Below the pieces are notes generated by a model. That model was not told the origin of the DNA. It did no database searches and saw only the letters and a list, made by a program, of their open reading frames with translations. Positions 1 to 7,795 of a DNA stretch of 64,000 nt are shown here, piece after piece (position 1 is the stretch's first letter; every line of letters begins with the position of its first letter). The translations under genes were made by a program, and so were the position numbers. The stretch lies in contig NZ_CP100126.1 in the NCBI RefSeq assembly GCF_024168045.1, positions 2,513,001 through 2,577,000 of the forward strand, written 5' to 3'. Source of the stretch: Dorea longicatena (GTDB lineage: Bacteria > Bacillota > Clostridia > Lachnospirales > Lachnospiraceae).

Positions 1-8
1 TAGTGTTA

Positions 9-28
9 TAGTTTCTATATAGGAACTA
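9..28. promoter_or_regulatory. Candidate operator upstream of the galactonate genes
   Basis: A 20-bp near-perfect palindrome (TAGTTTCTATATAGGAACTA, two mismatched positions) lies 33 bp before the aldolase start. Sugar-acid operons are commonly controlled by GntR or IclR regulators binding such dyads, but no regulator gene is adjacent in this window. The gene upstream is outside the window. Confidence 0.4.
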
Positions 29-60
29 GTTATTATTTACAAACAAACGAGGTGTTATAA

Positions 61-693
61 ATGAATTATGTATCTATCTTAAATCAACTGTTAGAGAATA
101 AGATTATCGCCATCTTACGCTTAGATTCTCCTCAAAAAGCGCAAAAAGGAATTGAAGCATTAAAAAAAGGCGGTATCCAGGCAATTGAAGTGACCCTGAA
201 TACTCCCGGAGCACTTCAGGTTATTTCCCACTATCAAAATGTATCTGATCTGTTGATCGGAGCCGGCACTGTACTTGATGAAGCATCCTGTCTGAATGCC
301 ATTCAGCACGGCGCACAGTATATTGTTACTCCTACGCTCAATGAAGGTGTTATAAAATGTGCTAACCGTTACCAGAAACCGGTCATCTGCGGCTGTATGA
401 CTCCGACAGAAATCATGACTGCTTTAGAACTTGGCGTAAATATGATCAAACTATTCCCGGCTTCTATCCTTGGTCTGGATTCTATAAAAGCCATAAAAGC
501 TCCGATCCCACAGGCGCTTATAGGACCAACCGGAGGAGTGAATCTCGAAAATATAACTCTATGGCAAAAATCCGGTGCAGATTTTTACGGCATTGCCGGA
601 GAATTTTCCAAATTAGCTAATGAAGAAAAATACAGTGAATTAACGGAAATCGCACATAGATACTGTACTGCCATTTCACATCAAACATTATAA
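61..693 (+). CDS. dgoA: 2-dehydro-3-deoxy-6-phosphogalactonate/gluconate aldolase
   Basis: Class I aldolase of the KDPG/KDPGal family, 210 residues as is usual. It cleaves the 6-phospho-2-keto-3-deoxy sugar acid to pyruvate and glyceraldehyde 3-phosphate in the cytosol. The Schiff-base lysine is Lys130 in MIKLFPAS, the catalytic glutamate is Glu43 in AIEVTLNTPGA, and the phosphate-binding GPTGG motif is present near residue 160. A GAGGTG ribosome site precedes the ATG. Sequence alone does not separate KDPG (eda) from KDPGal (dgoA) aldolases; the kinase 39 bp downstream is of the galactonate type, so dgoA is preferred. The two genes probably form an operon for galactonate or a related sugar acid. 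Confidence 0.85.
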   Translation: MNYVSILNQLLENKIIAILRLDSPQKAQKGIEALKKGGIQAIEVTLNTPGALQVISHYQNVSDLLIGAGTVLDEASCLNAIQHGAQYIVTPTLNEGVIKCANRYQKPVICGCMTPTEIMTALELGVNMIKLFPASILGLDSIKAIKAPIPQALIGPTGGVNLENITLWQKSGADFYGIAGEFSKLANEEKYSELTEIAHRYCTAISHQTL

Positions 694-732
694 CAACAGT
701 TTACTCATACTCATTATCAAGGAGGATAAATC

Positions 733-1740
733 ATGAATTATATAATAACTGTAGACGGTGGAACAAGTAATACCAGAACTTATCTTTGGACTGCCAATGG
801 CCAAATCCTTACACAACGCTCACAAGCAATCGGAGCCAAAACGTCTGCGATAAATGGCAGCAATCAAGCCTGGAAAAAAGCAATTCACAATATGATTGAA
901 AGCATGCTTACCGAATGTGCAGTTTCCGATAATGCTGTCCAAGGAGTCTATATGTCCGGAATGCTGACCAGCGACCTTGGCATCCTTGAAGTGCCACATC
1001 TTACTGCTCCTGTTTCCATGAAAAATTATCAGGAGCACCTGGTGCGTGTCCACCTGCCGGAAGTATTTTCAAAAGAGATTGTCCTTATTCCCGGCATAAA
1101 GAATACACTTTCCAACCCGGAATCTCTTGATTCTTTACGCACATTTGACATTATGCGTGGAGAAGAGACGGAGACTTATGCTTTGATCGAACAGTATGGC
1201 TCTGACCAGAATACCATTTATATTCTGCCTGGTTCTCATAATAAGTACGTCTTCATAGACGAAAACTGCACAGTTCTCGCTACAAGCACCACACTCTCCG
1301 GAGAATTATTAAATTCCATCGTCAATGATACGATTGTAGCCAGTTCTGTCGATCATGGATTTCCATCCATGGAACACTACAATCTGGAAATGATACAATA
1401 CGGCTGTGAAATGCATCGAAAGGAAGGCTTTGGACGTGCATTATTTCTCACAAGACTTTTTGACCGGTTTGGCAGCCAGTCAAAATATAATCTGCAGAAC
1501 TATGTTCTCGGAATTGTATTGGAAAGTGATCTTACCGCTCTTCATAATGCAGCATTTTTTAAAGATGTCACGAATGTACGTATTGTCATCCATGGGAACG
1601 GTGCTTTCAGTCATGCGCTTTATGATCTGTTAAAAGAAGACCCTGCTTTCCATAATATTGTGTTAGATGACTCTGAAGAGATTCCAATTGCCGCACAGGG
1701 AGCTTTTCATCTTGCCATGAAAGATCTGCAGACACATTAG
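733..1740 (+). CDS. dgoK: 2-dehydro-3-deoxygalactonokinase
   Basis: DgoK-family sugar-acid kinase of the ASKHA fold, 335 residues. It phosphorylates 2-keto-3-deoxygalactonate with ATP, giving the substrate of the aldolase encoded just upstream. The N-terminal phosphate-binding loop VDGGTSNTRTYLW is at residues 6-18, and the family block MRGEETE is near residue 139. The AAGGAGG ribosome site ends 6 bp before the ATG. Transport or dehydratase genes that usually accompany these two are not visible; they may lie upstream, or downstream genes may have been displaced by the insertion sequence that begins 80 bp after the stop. Confidence 0.88.
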   Translation: MNYIITVDGGTSNTRTYLWTANGQILTQRSQAIGAKTSAINGSNQAWKKAIHNMIESMLTECAVSDNAVQGVYMSGMLTSDLGILEVPHLTAPVSMKNYQEHLVRVHLPEVFSKEIVLIPGIKNTLSNPESLDSLRTFDIMRGEETETYALIEQYGSDQNTIYILPGSHNKYVFIDENCTVLATSTTLSGELLNSIVNDTIVASSVDHGFPSMEHYNLEMIQYGCEMHRKEGFGRALFLTRLFDRFGSQSKYNLQNYVLGIVLESDLTALHNAAFFKDVTNVRIVIHGNGAFSHALYDLLKEDPAFHNIVLDDSEEIPIAAQGAFHLAMKDLQTH

Positions 1741-1820
1741 CCCTAACCCTTTCTTGCTATTATTTTTGCAGAATTTAGTGGCTACGGCATTGAATACTTT
1801 GGAACACATGTCGATAGACA
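1741..1820. other. Short spacer between dgoK and the insertion sequence
   Basis: This 80-bp stretch is open in one + frame (GYGIEYFGTHVDRQG) and has no start or ribosome site, so it could be the remains of a gene broken by the IS, but I do not recognise it. No matching piece is evident on the other side of the IS at 3707-3776. Confidence 0.25.
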
Positions 1821-3706
1821 AGGGGCTGTCGCACTAAACATTAGTGCACAGCTCCTTTTCTGTGCAAAAAATTACAGCCAGACTTCGCAAAGTCCGGCTG
1901 TAGGTGTAAAATATAAGCATGCAAACTCCTATATTATTACATAAAAATTATACTTTGAACGAAGAAGGATATCAACTAAAACTTCCTTTAAATTTGGAAA
2001 CAATTATTCCAGTAGATGATTCTGTGCGGTTACTGAGTCAGTTTGTGGAGGCTATGGATTTGACTGACTTATATTCTACTTATGAAAGAATAAATACAGT
2101 TTCGCCAAGAACTCTCTTGAAGATTGTTTTGTATTCTTACATGAATGGTGATTATTCATCCCGTTCCATGGAACTTAACTGTAAACGTGATATTAATTTT
2201 ATGTATCTTTTAGAAGGAAAACCAGTACCTGATCATGCTACCTTTGCCCGATTCCGCAGTATCCATTTCGCTCCGTGTGCCAAACGAATTCTTGCTGAAA
2301 TGTCGGGCCTCCTTTATGAACTGGGAGAAATTTCTGGTGAAACAATCTTTATTGATGGAACAAAGATTGAAGCCTGTGCAAACAAATATACTTTTGTGTG
2401 GAAAAAATCTGTATCTAAAAATCAGGAAAAGTTATTGATGAAAATTGCTGATTTTATTGACGAATGTGAGCAACTCTATGGAATTCAGATTGTTCATGGG
2501 GATACAGTTAAAATGAAGCATGTAAAACGATTGCGCAGAAAACTGTATGCATTAAAGCAGGAAGAAAATATTGATTTTGTGCATGGCATAGGAAAGAGAA
2601 AATCTCCCTTACAAAAGAGTATTGAAACATTAGAAAGTTATCTTGACCGTCTGAAAGGATATACCAAAAAGCTGCATATTTGTGGCAAAAGAAACAGCTA
2701 CTCCAAAACAGATCCTGATGCAACTTTTATGCGTATGAAAGAAGATGCTATGGGAAACGGGCAATTAAAACCTGCATTTAATTTACATCACGGAGTAGAC
2801 TCAGAATACATCACATGGCTAACGATTAGCCCTCAGCCTACAGATACCACAACGCTCATTCCATTCTTCAAAGAGGCTGAAACCTATCTATCATTTAAAT
2901 ATAAAAAGATCATTGCTGATGCAGGATACAAAAGTGAAGAGAATTATGTTTATTTAGAAAAGAACGGCCAGGTGGCATTTATCAAACCATCAAATTATGA
3001 AAAATCGAAAACTAGAAAATATAAAAAAGATATCGGACGAATAGAAAATATGAATTATGATGAAGTAAAAGACTGCTATACTTGTAAAAACGGAAAACAA
3101 CTGTTATCTACTTATGTGCGTCGTTCAAAATCAAAAACAGGATATATTAGTGAGAAAACAATCTATCAATGCAGTGAATGCAAAGACTGCCCATACAAAA
3201 GAGACTGTATCAAAGGGAATAACTGTAAAACACCAATGGAAGAGCGTCATAAGGTGCTCTCGGTAGCAAAAACATTTTTAAAATATCGCAAAGAAGATTT
3301 GGAACGAATTCTATCCGACGAGGGGATCCATCTCAGAACCAACCGAAGTATTCAGGTAGAAGGTTCTTTTGGAGAATTAAAACAGGATATGCAATTCCGA
3401 AGATACTTGAGCCGGGGTACATCTAATGTTCTCGCAGAAAGTATTTTGCTTGCAATGGCAAAAAATGTGAATAAACTTCATAATAAAATTCAAAAAGGGA
3501 AAACAGGAAAACATTTATTTCCTTTAAAAACAGCATAATTTTTGAAAATTCAAAAATTTTTCAGAAACATCTATTTAGGTGTGTTAAAGTATGTCTTTTT
3601 TACAAAAAAGGAACTTTCCAATTAAAAATCTTAAATATGGTTATCAAAAAAGGCAAAAGGAAGCTGCCGCTTCACCGATTTTTCAATCGTTAAAGCGACA
3701 GCCCCT
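1821..3706 (+). mobile_element. IS1182-family insertion sequence
   Basis: An 1886-bp element with one transposase gene and perfect 12-bp terminal inverted repeats (AGGGGCTGTCGC at 1821-1832 and its complement at 3695-3706). Both ends also fold back on themselves: at the left, 1821-1856 forms a 15-bp stem, and a second stem spans about 1873-1902; at the right, about 3660-3706 forms a similar imperfect stem with a small CGATT/AATCG hairpin inside it. No target duplication is obvious. The ends and the gene are intact, so the copy may be active. Confidence 0.85.
1919..3538 (+). CDS. IS1182 family transposase
   Basis: DDE transposase of 539 residues. The N-terminal DUF772 domain (about residues 1-130, with the block DHATFARFR) is followed by an RNase H-like catalytic core. 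Likely acidic residues are the Asp in IFIDGTKIEA (about 143), the Asp in IIADAGYKSE (about 340) and the Glu in QVEGSFGELKQ (about 481). A cysteine cluster (CSECKDCPYKRDC) at about residues 420-432 is typical of the family. The ATG has only a weak AGGTG site 12 bp upstream, and a strong hairpin (1873-1902) lies in front of it, which would limit readthrough expression from neighbouring genes. It acts on the terminal repeats that flank it. Confidence 0.92.
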   Translation: MQTPILLHKNYTLNEEGYQLKLPLNLETIIPVDDSVRLLSQFVEAMDLTDLYSTYERINTVSPRTLLKIVLYSYMNGDYSSRSMELNCKRDINFMYLLEGKPVPDHATFARFRSIHFAPCAKRILAEMSGLLYELGEISGETIFIDGTKIEACANKYTFVWKKSVSKNQEKLLMKIADFIDECEQLYGIQIVHGDTVKMKHVKRLRRKLYALKQEENIDFVHGIGKRKSPLQKSIETLESYLDRLKGYTKKLHICGKRNSYSKTDPDATFMRMKEDAMGNGQLKPAFNLHHGVDSEYITWLTISPQPTDTTTLIPFFKEAETYLSFKYKKIIADAGYKSEENYVYLEKNGQVAFIKPSNYEKSKTRKYKKDIGRIENMNYDEVKDCYTCKNGKQLLSTYVRRSKSKTGYISEKTIYQCSECKDCPYKRDCIKGNNCKTPMEERHKVLSVAKTFLKYRKEDLERILSDEGIHLRTNRSIQVEGSFGELKQDMQFRRYLSRGTSNVLAESILLAMAKNVNKLHNKIQKGKTGKHLFPLKTA

Positions 3707-3776
3707 CACTCTTTATTTGCTACTATATTCTTTACAGATCATTTTACAAGATTACTTTTAAGCCATTCTTCTCCTC

Positions 3777-4595
3777 TCACTGTTTCTTCCGATATTCACT
3801 CGGCAGTTCCCCATACTGCTCCTTAAACACCCTTGCAAATGCTTTGCTCCCCGCAAATCCATTCTTCTCCGCAATCATTCCGATTGAAAGATCTGTATTC
3901 ACCAGATCATTATACGCATGCCGAAGTCTCAGATCATCCAGATACGTCTTATAACTCATCTGCGCATACTTTCGGAACATACGTGATAAATACGTCGGGG
4001 AATAATTAAATGTCCTCGCAAGACTCTCCAGCGAAAGCTCTTTGCTGTAATTTTGTTTCATATAATCCGTAATTGTTGACAGCTTATTTAATTTTTTATT
4101 TGCACGTATCTTTTCCGCATCCAGATCCGTCTTGCGGTACTTACTTACCAACAGATACAGCAGACGGTAATACAGACTCTGAACCTTATATTCATATCCA
4201 TTCTTCTTCTCCGCATATACATGATACATTTCTTCAAACAGACCCATCACCTCTTCATCCTGGATCCTGGAACTGTGAGAAAAATATATGAATCCGTCGT
4301 CTGTATAATATCTTTCGAATGTCGCAACCGGTATTTGTATGACCAGCGTTTTATTCTTTTTGGGCGCATAGATGGAATGCAATTCATTTGAATTCACAAG
4401 CATAAATTCTCCCGTGTGAAGCGGATATCTCTTGTCATTCAGATAAAATTCCATCTCCCCATCAAATACTGCAAATATTTCTATTGATCTGTGCCAGTGT
4501 TTCTGGCGGATATATCCTCCTTGACTTCCCTCAAATATGAACATTTTAAATGGGAGATCATCGTTGGGCACAATGATCTCATGTGAATATTCCAT
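3777..4595 (-). CDS. AraC family transcriptional regulator
   Basis: Regulator of 272 residues with an N-terminal cupin sensor domain (HWHRSIEIFAVFDGEMEF at about 33-50) and a C-terminal double helix-turn-helix of the AraC/XylS type (about 168-270, including SLESLARTFNYSPTYLSRMF and the terminal block GFAGSKAFARVFKEQYG). Such proteins sense a small sugar or metabolite and activate nearby catabolic genes. It lies 39 bp downstream of the PfkB kinase on the same strand and is probably cotranscribed with it, so it may control sugar use by that kinase. The ligand cannot be read from the sequence. Confidence 0.88.
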   Translation of the reverse strand: MEYSHEIIVPNDDLPFKMFIFEGSQGGYIRQKHWHRSIEIFAVFDGEMEFYLNDKRYPLHTGEFMLVNSNELHSIYAPKKNKTLVIQIPVATFERYYTDDGFIYFSHSSRIQDEEVMGLFEEMYHVYAEKKNGYEYKVQSLYYRLLYLLVSKYRKTDLDAEKIRANKKLNKLSTITDYMKQNYSKELSLESLARTFNYSPTYLSRMFRKYAQMSYKTYLDDLRLRHAYNDLVNTDLSIGMIAEKNGFAGSKAFARVFKEQYGELPSEYRKKQ

Positions 4596-4634
4596 ACCCT
4601 TTTACTCCATATCATCATTTATTCATTTCAATTC

Positions 4635-5549
4635 TCAGAGTCCACCATTCAGCCATGCAGTCGCTCCGATATGCTGAACCGCCTCTGCGCCATAACGGTT
4701 TCCCTCTTTCGCACATCTTTTCACACCGTTTCCATCCAACAGTGCATTCAGAAATCCCGCCGCAAAGCTGTCTCCGGCTCCAGTTGTATCAATACAATTT
4801 ACATTCTCTTCCGCAGCTATCCAACACTTTTCCACATCTGTCCGAATGTAACATCCCCGCTTTCCACATTTTATGATCACATTTCCCACACCTGTGGATT
4901 TTATGCATTCTGCTGCTTCTTCGACTGATTCCGTTTCCGTCAGAAGCATCGCCTCTTCATCATTTGGAAACAGATAATCAATATACGAAAAAGCTTCCGC
5001 CATATCTTCCAGCGTCTCGCCCTTTTTACGCTTTGTCATATCCGCACAGACAATTTTCCCCTGCATTTTTGCCTGTGAGAATATTTGCACTAATTTATCA
5101 GGACCAATCTTCGGAAATACAAATATGCTTGCAAAGCATACGATCATTGCACTCTCAGGAAATGGCATCTGGATATGTTCTACTTTCAGGCTTCGAAGTG
5201 TACCATGTGGATTCGTCAAGAAACTTCTTGTTCCATCTTGCTCCACAAGAACAATATTCATACCTGTCTTTTCATCTTTTTTGATGCACACATCCCGTAC
5301 CATGATCCCTGCATCATTGCAATGAGCCTGTATGAATTTTCCTGCATCATCCTGACCTATCACTGTTTCCAACTGAACTCTCCGCCCTTTTTTGGCAAGT
5401 ATAGTGGCTTCATTTAATGCATCTGCCCCTGTCGTCATATGTATATCTTCTGTCGAATACGATCCCGTTTCAAATACTTTCACGTTTACAGGATATGCCA
5501 GAACATCAATAATTGCTGCTCCTATAATTACTATTTCCGGATTTTGCAT
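4635..5549 (-). CDS. PfkB family carbohydrate kinase
   Basis: Ribokinase-like sugar kinase of 304 residues. The C-terminal PfkB signature DTTGAGDSFAAGFLNALL (about residues 256-273) contains the catalytic Asp and the anion hole; the N-terminal IGAAIIDVLAYP strand and the YSTEDIHMTTGADALNEA substrate-lid region are also present. It should phosphorylate a free sugar or nucleoside with ATP in the cytosol; the substrate is not determined. It is followed by an AraC regulator, suggesting an inducible two-gene unit. In a chromosome without the integrated element it would lie just downstream of the tuf terminator. Confidence 0.85.
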   Translation of the reverse strand: MQNPEIVIIGAAIIDVLAYPVNVKVFETGSYSTEDIHMTTGADALNEATILAKKGRRVQLETVIGQDDAGKFIQAHCNDAGIMVRDVCIKKDEKTGMNIVLVEQDGTRSFLTNPHGTLRSLKVEHIQMPFPESAMIVCFASIFVFPKIGPDKLVQIFSQAKMQGKIVCADMTKRKKGETLEDMAEAFSYIDYLFPNDEEAMLLTETESVEEAAECIKSTGVGNVIIKCGKRGCYIRTDVEKCWIAAEENVNCIDTTGAGDSFAAGFLNALLDGNGVKRCAKEGNRYGAEAVQHIGATAWLNGGL

Positions 5550-5698
5550 ACTGCTCTCCTCTTAATTTAATTTTATTTTATATTTTTAAGTATACATAAC
5601 TGAATTATTTTCTTCAAGATTATTATATCCATTTGTCGAACTTTCGCTGATCGTTTCTTTCTTAAGCCCAACAAGTTCTCTTGTATACTTTGGTATAA
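5550..5698. promoter_or_regulatory. AT-rich promoter region of the PfkB kinase gene
   Basis: This stretch between the tuf terminator copy and the kinase start holds GTATAC sequences near 5591 and 5684, possible regulator half-sites. On the minus strand the sequence GGATATAATAATC offers a plausible -10. I see no gene in it. Confidence 0.3.
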
Positions 5699-5730
5699 CA
5701 AAAACCCCAGAGGTTTTAGCCTCTGGGGTA
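5699..5730 (-). terminator. Original chromosomal tuf terminator (displaced)
   Basis: Read on the minus strand, CCCCAGAGG pairs with CCTCTGGGG around a CTAAAA loop and is followed by TTTTTG. It lies just beyond the short copy of the tuf 3' end and is best explained as the terminator tuf had before the element inserted. Confidence 0.85.
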
Positions 5731-5764
5731 TATATTTGAGTTAATATTCTGATAACAGATTATA

Positions 5765-5819
5765 ATTACTCGATGATTGTAGCAACACGTCCTGATCCTA
5801 CAGTACGTCCACCTTCACG
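5765..5819 (-). repeat. Attachment site copy far from the integrase (displaced tuf 3' end)
   Basis: These 55 bp are identical to 23825-23879. They encode the last 17 codons of EF-Tu plus the TAA stop (minus strand) without the rest of the gene. Identity stops at 5820 (t here, g at 23880). A short gene-end duplicate at the far side of an integrase-bearing segment is the hallmark of site-specific integration into the gene's 3' end. Confidence 0.9.
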
Positions 5820-5972
5820 TTTGTGAGGTTCTTAAAATCTCATTATTTTCTGTGATTTTCGTGTCTTTATTGTCCTGTGTTATAGGATTTCTACGCTATA
5901 TTTCTGTTCTCTTCATTTTTTAGTATCAAAACGGTATCACAGCCAGATTTTCATGAGCTGTCAACTTTCCGG
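5820..5972. other. Non-coding left end of the integrated element
   Basis: No gene seen. The sequence holds short degenerate repeats (for example CAAAACGGTATCAC near 5927) of the kind that serve as integrase arm sites, but this is inference. Confidence 0.3.
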
Positions 5973-6001
5973 TTGCAGATTCCCACCTTGACTGTTATAA
6001 T
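5973..6001 (+). promoter_or_regulatory. Promoter of the small hydrophobic peptide gene
   Basis: TTGCAG at 5973-5978, a 17-bp spacer and a perfect TATAAT at 5996-6001. Transcription should start near 6008, at the edge of the left arm of an inverted repeat (6012-6040). Confidence 0.65.
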
Positions 6002-6115
6002 CGAAACATGGGTGCTATCATAACGGTAGGCGGTTAGTCCTTCAGCAGAGGGACTGTGACCCTCTGATTACATAGAAACTCGAAAGAGAATCCACTGGAA
6101 AGGAGGGCTAAGCCA

Positions 6116-6214
6116 ATGAGTATTGTGGACTTTATTGCAGTCGTGAGCTTCGGCATCACCTGCTTTTGTGCCGGATACACATTCGGCAAAGATAATAACA
6201 AGACACAAAAATAA
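6116..6214 (+). CDS. Small hydrophobic peptide, candidate type I toxin
   Basis: A 32-residue peptide starting MSIVDFIAVVSFG and ending GKDNNKTQK: one hydrophobic segment (about residues 3-22) followed by a charged, lysine-containing tail. That is the build of membrane-acting type I toxins such as Fst or BsrG. The ribosome site AAGGAGG is near perfect, 8-9 bp before the ATG. The stop codon lies inside the stem of a symmetric terminator (6207-6248). A promoter lies 110 bp upstream, and a convergent promoter (6304-6332) would make an antisense RNA covering the 3' end. Function is inference; I did not match it to a named family. Confidence 0.6.
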   Translation: MSIVDFIAVVSFGITCFCAGYTFGKDNNKTQK

Positions 6215-6248
6215 CCGCCCCAGCCTCGCAAACTGAACGGTTATTTTT
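6207..6248. terminator. Symmetric (bidirectional) terminator of the toxin-antitoxin-like locus
   Basis: AAAAATAACCG at 6207-6217 pairs perfectly with CGGTTATTTTT at 6238-6248. Because the A and T tracts are symmetric it can stop transcription from both sides, so the sense and antisense RNAs would overlap by about 40 nt here. Confidence 0.75.
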
Positions 6249-6297
6249 AATCAATTAAGTATGTGGACTAACCGTCTATCGGTAGCACTCTTTTTCT
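6207..6297 (-). ncRNA. Predicted antisense RNA (candidate antitoxin)
   Basis: On the minus strand TTGACA (6327-6332), a 17-bp spacer and TAATAT (6304-6309) make a strong promoter. Transcription from about 6297 to the terminator would give an RNA of roughly 90 nt with no obvious reading frame, complementary to the 3' end of the small peptide mRNA. The arrangement resembles the RNA I/RNA II pair of the plasmid pAD1 par locus. Predicted only from sequence. Confidence 0.45.
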
Positions 6298-6303
6298 ATA
6301 ATC

Positions 6304-6332
6304 ATATTAGCACGCATGTGTGAAAATGTCAA
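6304..6332 (-). promoter_or_regulatory. Convergent promoter for the predicted antisense RNA
   Basis: Minus-strand -35 TTGACA (6327-6332, exact consensus), 17-bp spacer, -10 TAATAT (6304-6309). It lies just beyond the stop codon of the XRE membrane regulator and points toward the small peptide gene. Confidence 0.6.
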
Positions 6333-6341
6333 AAAATTTCT

Positions 6342-7283
6342 TCATTCTTGGTTATTAATCTCCTTGATCAACTGTACTGCCTTCTCTGCATCATCGGTTT
6401 TCACGAATATATCCACACCATATATTCCAAATCCTGGTGCCCCATGCATTGCAACATTCGCACCTGCTTCCTGTGAAAAAGCTGCTATTCCATTTTGCTT
6501 TAACATTTCTACGAGTTGTTCTGTCTCTACTATATTCTGTGCATTATAAATTTTTGTCCATTCTGCCTTAGATATGGAAGTTTCCTTTTTCTCCTGAATA
6601 TTTGACGAATTCTGGTTTCTTTTTCGATTAATAAATGCCAAGAGCCTAAGAACAATAAATGCCACAATAGTAATACCAATCAGAAATCCCAATGCTAATT
6701 GTGTTACCTGTGTTTCTGTAGCTCCCATTCTAAATGAACATATGCCATAGATGACTGTAAAAATTCCTGTACATATCACACTGGTGAGAAAATCTCGCCA
6801 TATAGTAGCACTTTTTGGCAAACATTTATCCCATATTCCATTATACACCATAATAGAGGCGTACAGGATTCCTCCTACCAAAGCAGTTGCTGTCTCTCCT
6901 AAAACCAAGCGAATATCCACAGTTAATAACATCTGAATAATAATCGCTAACACGCTAATCACAAACATTGATGCAAATGCAAGATTTCCAGCCTTTAATG
7001 CTTTTTGTTTCACCCATCCTTCATACACCACAACTTTGTCCAGTGTTTCTTTCATCTCTTTATTCATAGTCTGGCTCCTTTCTCCATCCAGGAGCTCTCT
7101 CATCTCAACATCGTAATATTCAGCAAGTTGAACAAGTATACTGAGATCTGGCATATTTATTCCTGTTTCCCATCTGGAAACTGTTCTTGCAGATACCTCA
7201 AACTTCTCGGCAAGCTGCTCTTGCGTAAGATTCTTTTCTTTACGACATTGCTTTAAAAAAGCCCCAATCTTTTTTGTGTCCAT
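6342..7283 (-). CDS. XRE-type HTH regulator with membrane domain and DUF2007-like tail
   Basis: A 313-residue protein. Residues 1-60 are a Cro/C1-type helix-turn-helix (CRKEKNLTQEQLAEKFEVSA, then TVSRWETG). About residues 95-215 hold four hydrophobic segments, and the C-terminus (about 245-313) looks like the DUF2007 putative signal-transducing domain (NAQNIVETEQLVEMLKQNGI). So it is probably a membrane-anchored DNA-binding protein sensing a signal at the membrane. The start is set by AGAGGTAG before MDTKKIG; an in-frame ATG 33 bp further upstream lacks a site. Two DUF3784 membrane proteins lie just upstream on the same strand and may be partners. Confidence 0.75.
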   Translation of the reverse strand: MDTKKIGAFLKQCRKEKNLTQEQLAEKFEVSARTVSRWETGINMPDLSILVQLAEYYDVEMRELLDGERSQTMNKEMKETLDKVVVYEGWVKQKALKAGNLAFASMFVISVLAIIIQMLLTVDIRLVLGETATALVGGILYASIMVYNGIWDKCLPKSATIWRDFLTSVICTGIFTVIYGICSFRMGATETQVTQLALGFLIGITIVAFIVLRLLAFINRKRNQNSSNIQEKKETSISKAEWTKIYNAQNIVETEQLVEMLKQNGIAAFSQEAGANVAMHGAPGFGIYGVDIFVKTDDAEKAVQLIKEINNQE

Positions 7284-7433
7284 GTCTCTACCTCTCTTCC
7301 ACTTACAGCTTACCAATATGTATCAAAATTACCACGACATAAAACGAGAATCCGCTAATTTTCAACCGGACATCGTATGTCTAAAACAAATAAACGGTAT
7401 TTTCACCCCAAAAGCATTCTATTCCTCTATAAA

Positions 7434-7754
7434 TTAACCTTCTCTTTTATGTCTATCCATAAGTAGCAGAATAAACATAACAAACCATATCACCCATGCA
7501 ATTAAACAACCGATTCCTATATGCCAAATATCTATAATCATTCCAGCAATAAAAGGAATTGACATAAACATCATTCTCTTCCCATATGCCTTACACATAG
7601 CATTTTCATCATATTTTTTTCGTTCTTCTGCTGATTTCATATTATAACCAGACAAGAATTTGGATGCTTGTCCTTTTGACCTATAAAACCATATTCCAAA
7701 TAAAAGCATAATCACTGCCATTGCAAAGTCAAAAATAATATAAATATAGAACAT
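7434..7754 (-). CDS. DUF3784 domain membrane protein
   Basis: A 106-residue protein with three predicted membrane segments (residues 2-22, 63-80 and 82-99) and a cytoplasmic loop with the family block SAEERKKYDENAMCK. DUF3784 proteins are widespread in Firmicutes and of unknown function. It follows a paralogue (7796-8128) by 41 bp on the same strand, so the two may act as a pair. Confidence 0.7.
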   Translation of the reverse strand: MFYIYIIFDFAMAVIMLLFGIWFYRSKGQASKFLSGYNMKSAEERKKYDENAMCKAYGKRMMFMSIPFIAGMIIDIWHIGIGCLIAWVIWFVMFILLLMDRHKREG

Positions 7755-7795
7755 ATAATGCCTTCCTTTCAGTCAATTCCTCAAACCAGAAATTA

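Larger units (their letters stand above)
6012..6288. repeat. Inverted repeat arms enclosing the small peptide gene
   Basis: The left arm 6012-6040 and the right arm 6265-6288 are imperfect inverted copies sharing GGTTAGTCC and GTGCTA, with an extra 5 bp on the left. Each arm lies just downstream of one of the two convergent promoters, so both predicted RNAs would begin with nearly the same sequence, or a long transcript could pair its 5' and 3' ends. Confidence 0.7.

Noticed and set aside
3707..3776. Target-site duplication of the IS1182 element
   Set aside because: The bases outside the two inverted repeats (ACA on the left, CAC on the right) do not give a convincing repeat.
5766..5819. A second tuf gene or tuf pseudogene
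   Set aside because: Only the last 17 codons and stop are present, exactly matching the other side of an integrase-bearing segment; it is an attachment site, not gene decay.
6034..6231. Minus-strand 65-codon frame over the small peptide locus
   Set aside because: It has no ribosome site and is a shadow of the + strand peptide and its leader; the promoters and terminator fit the + strand gene.
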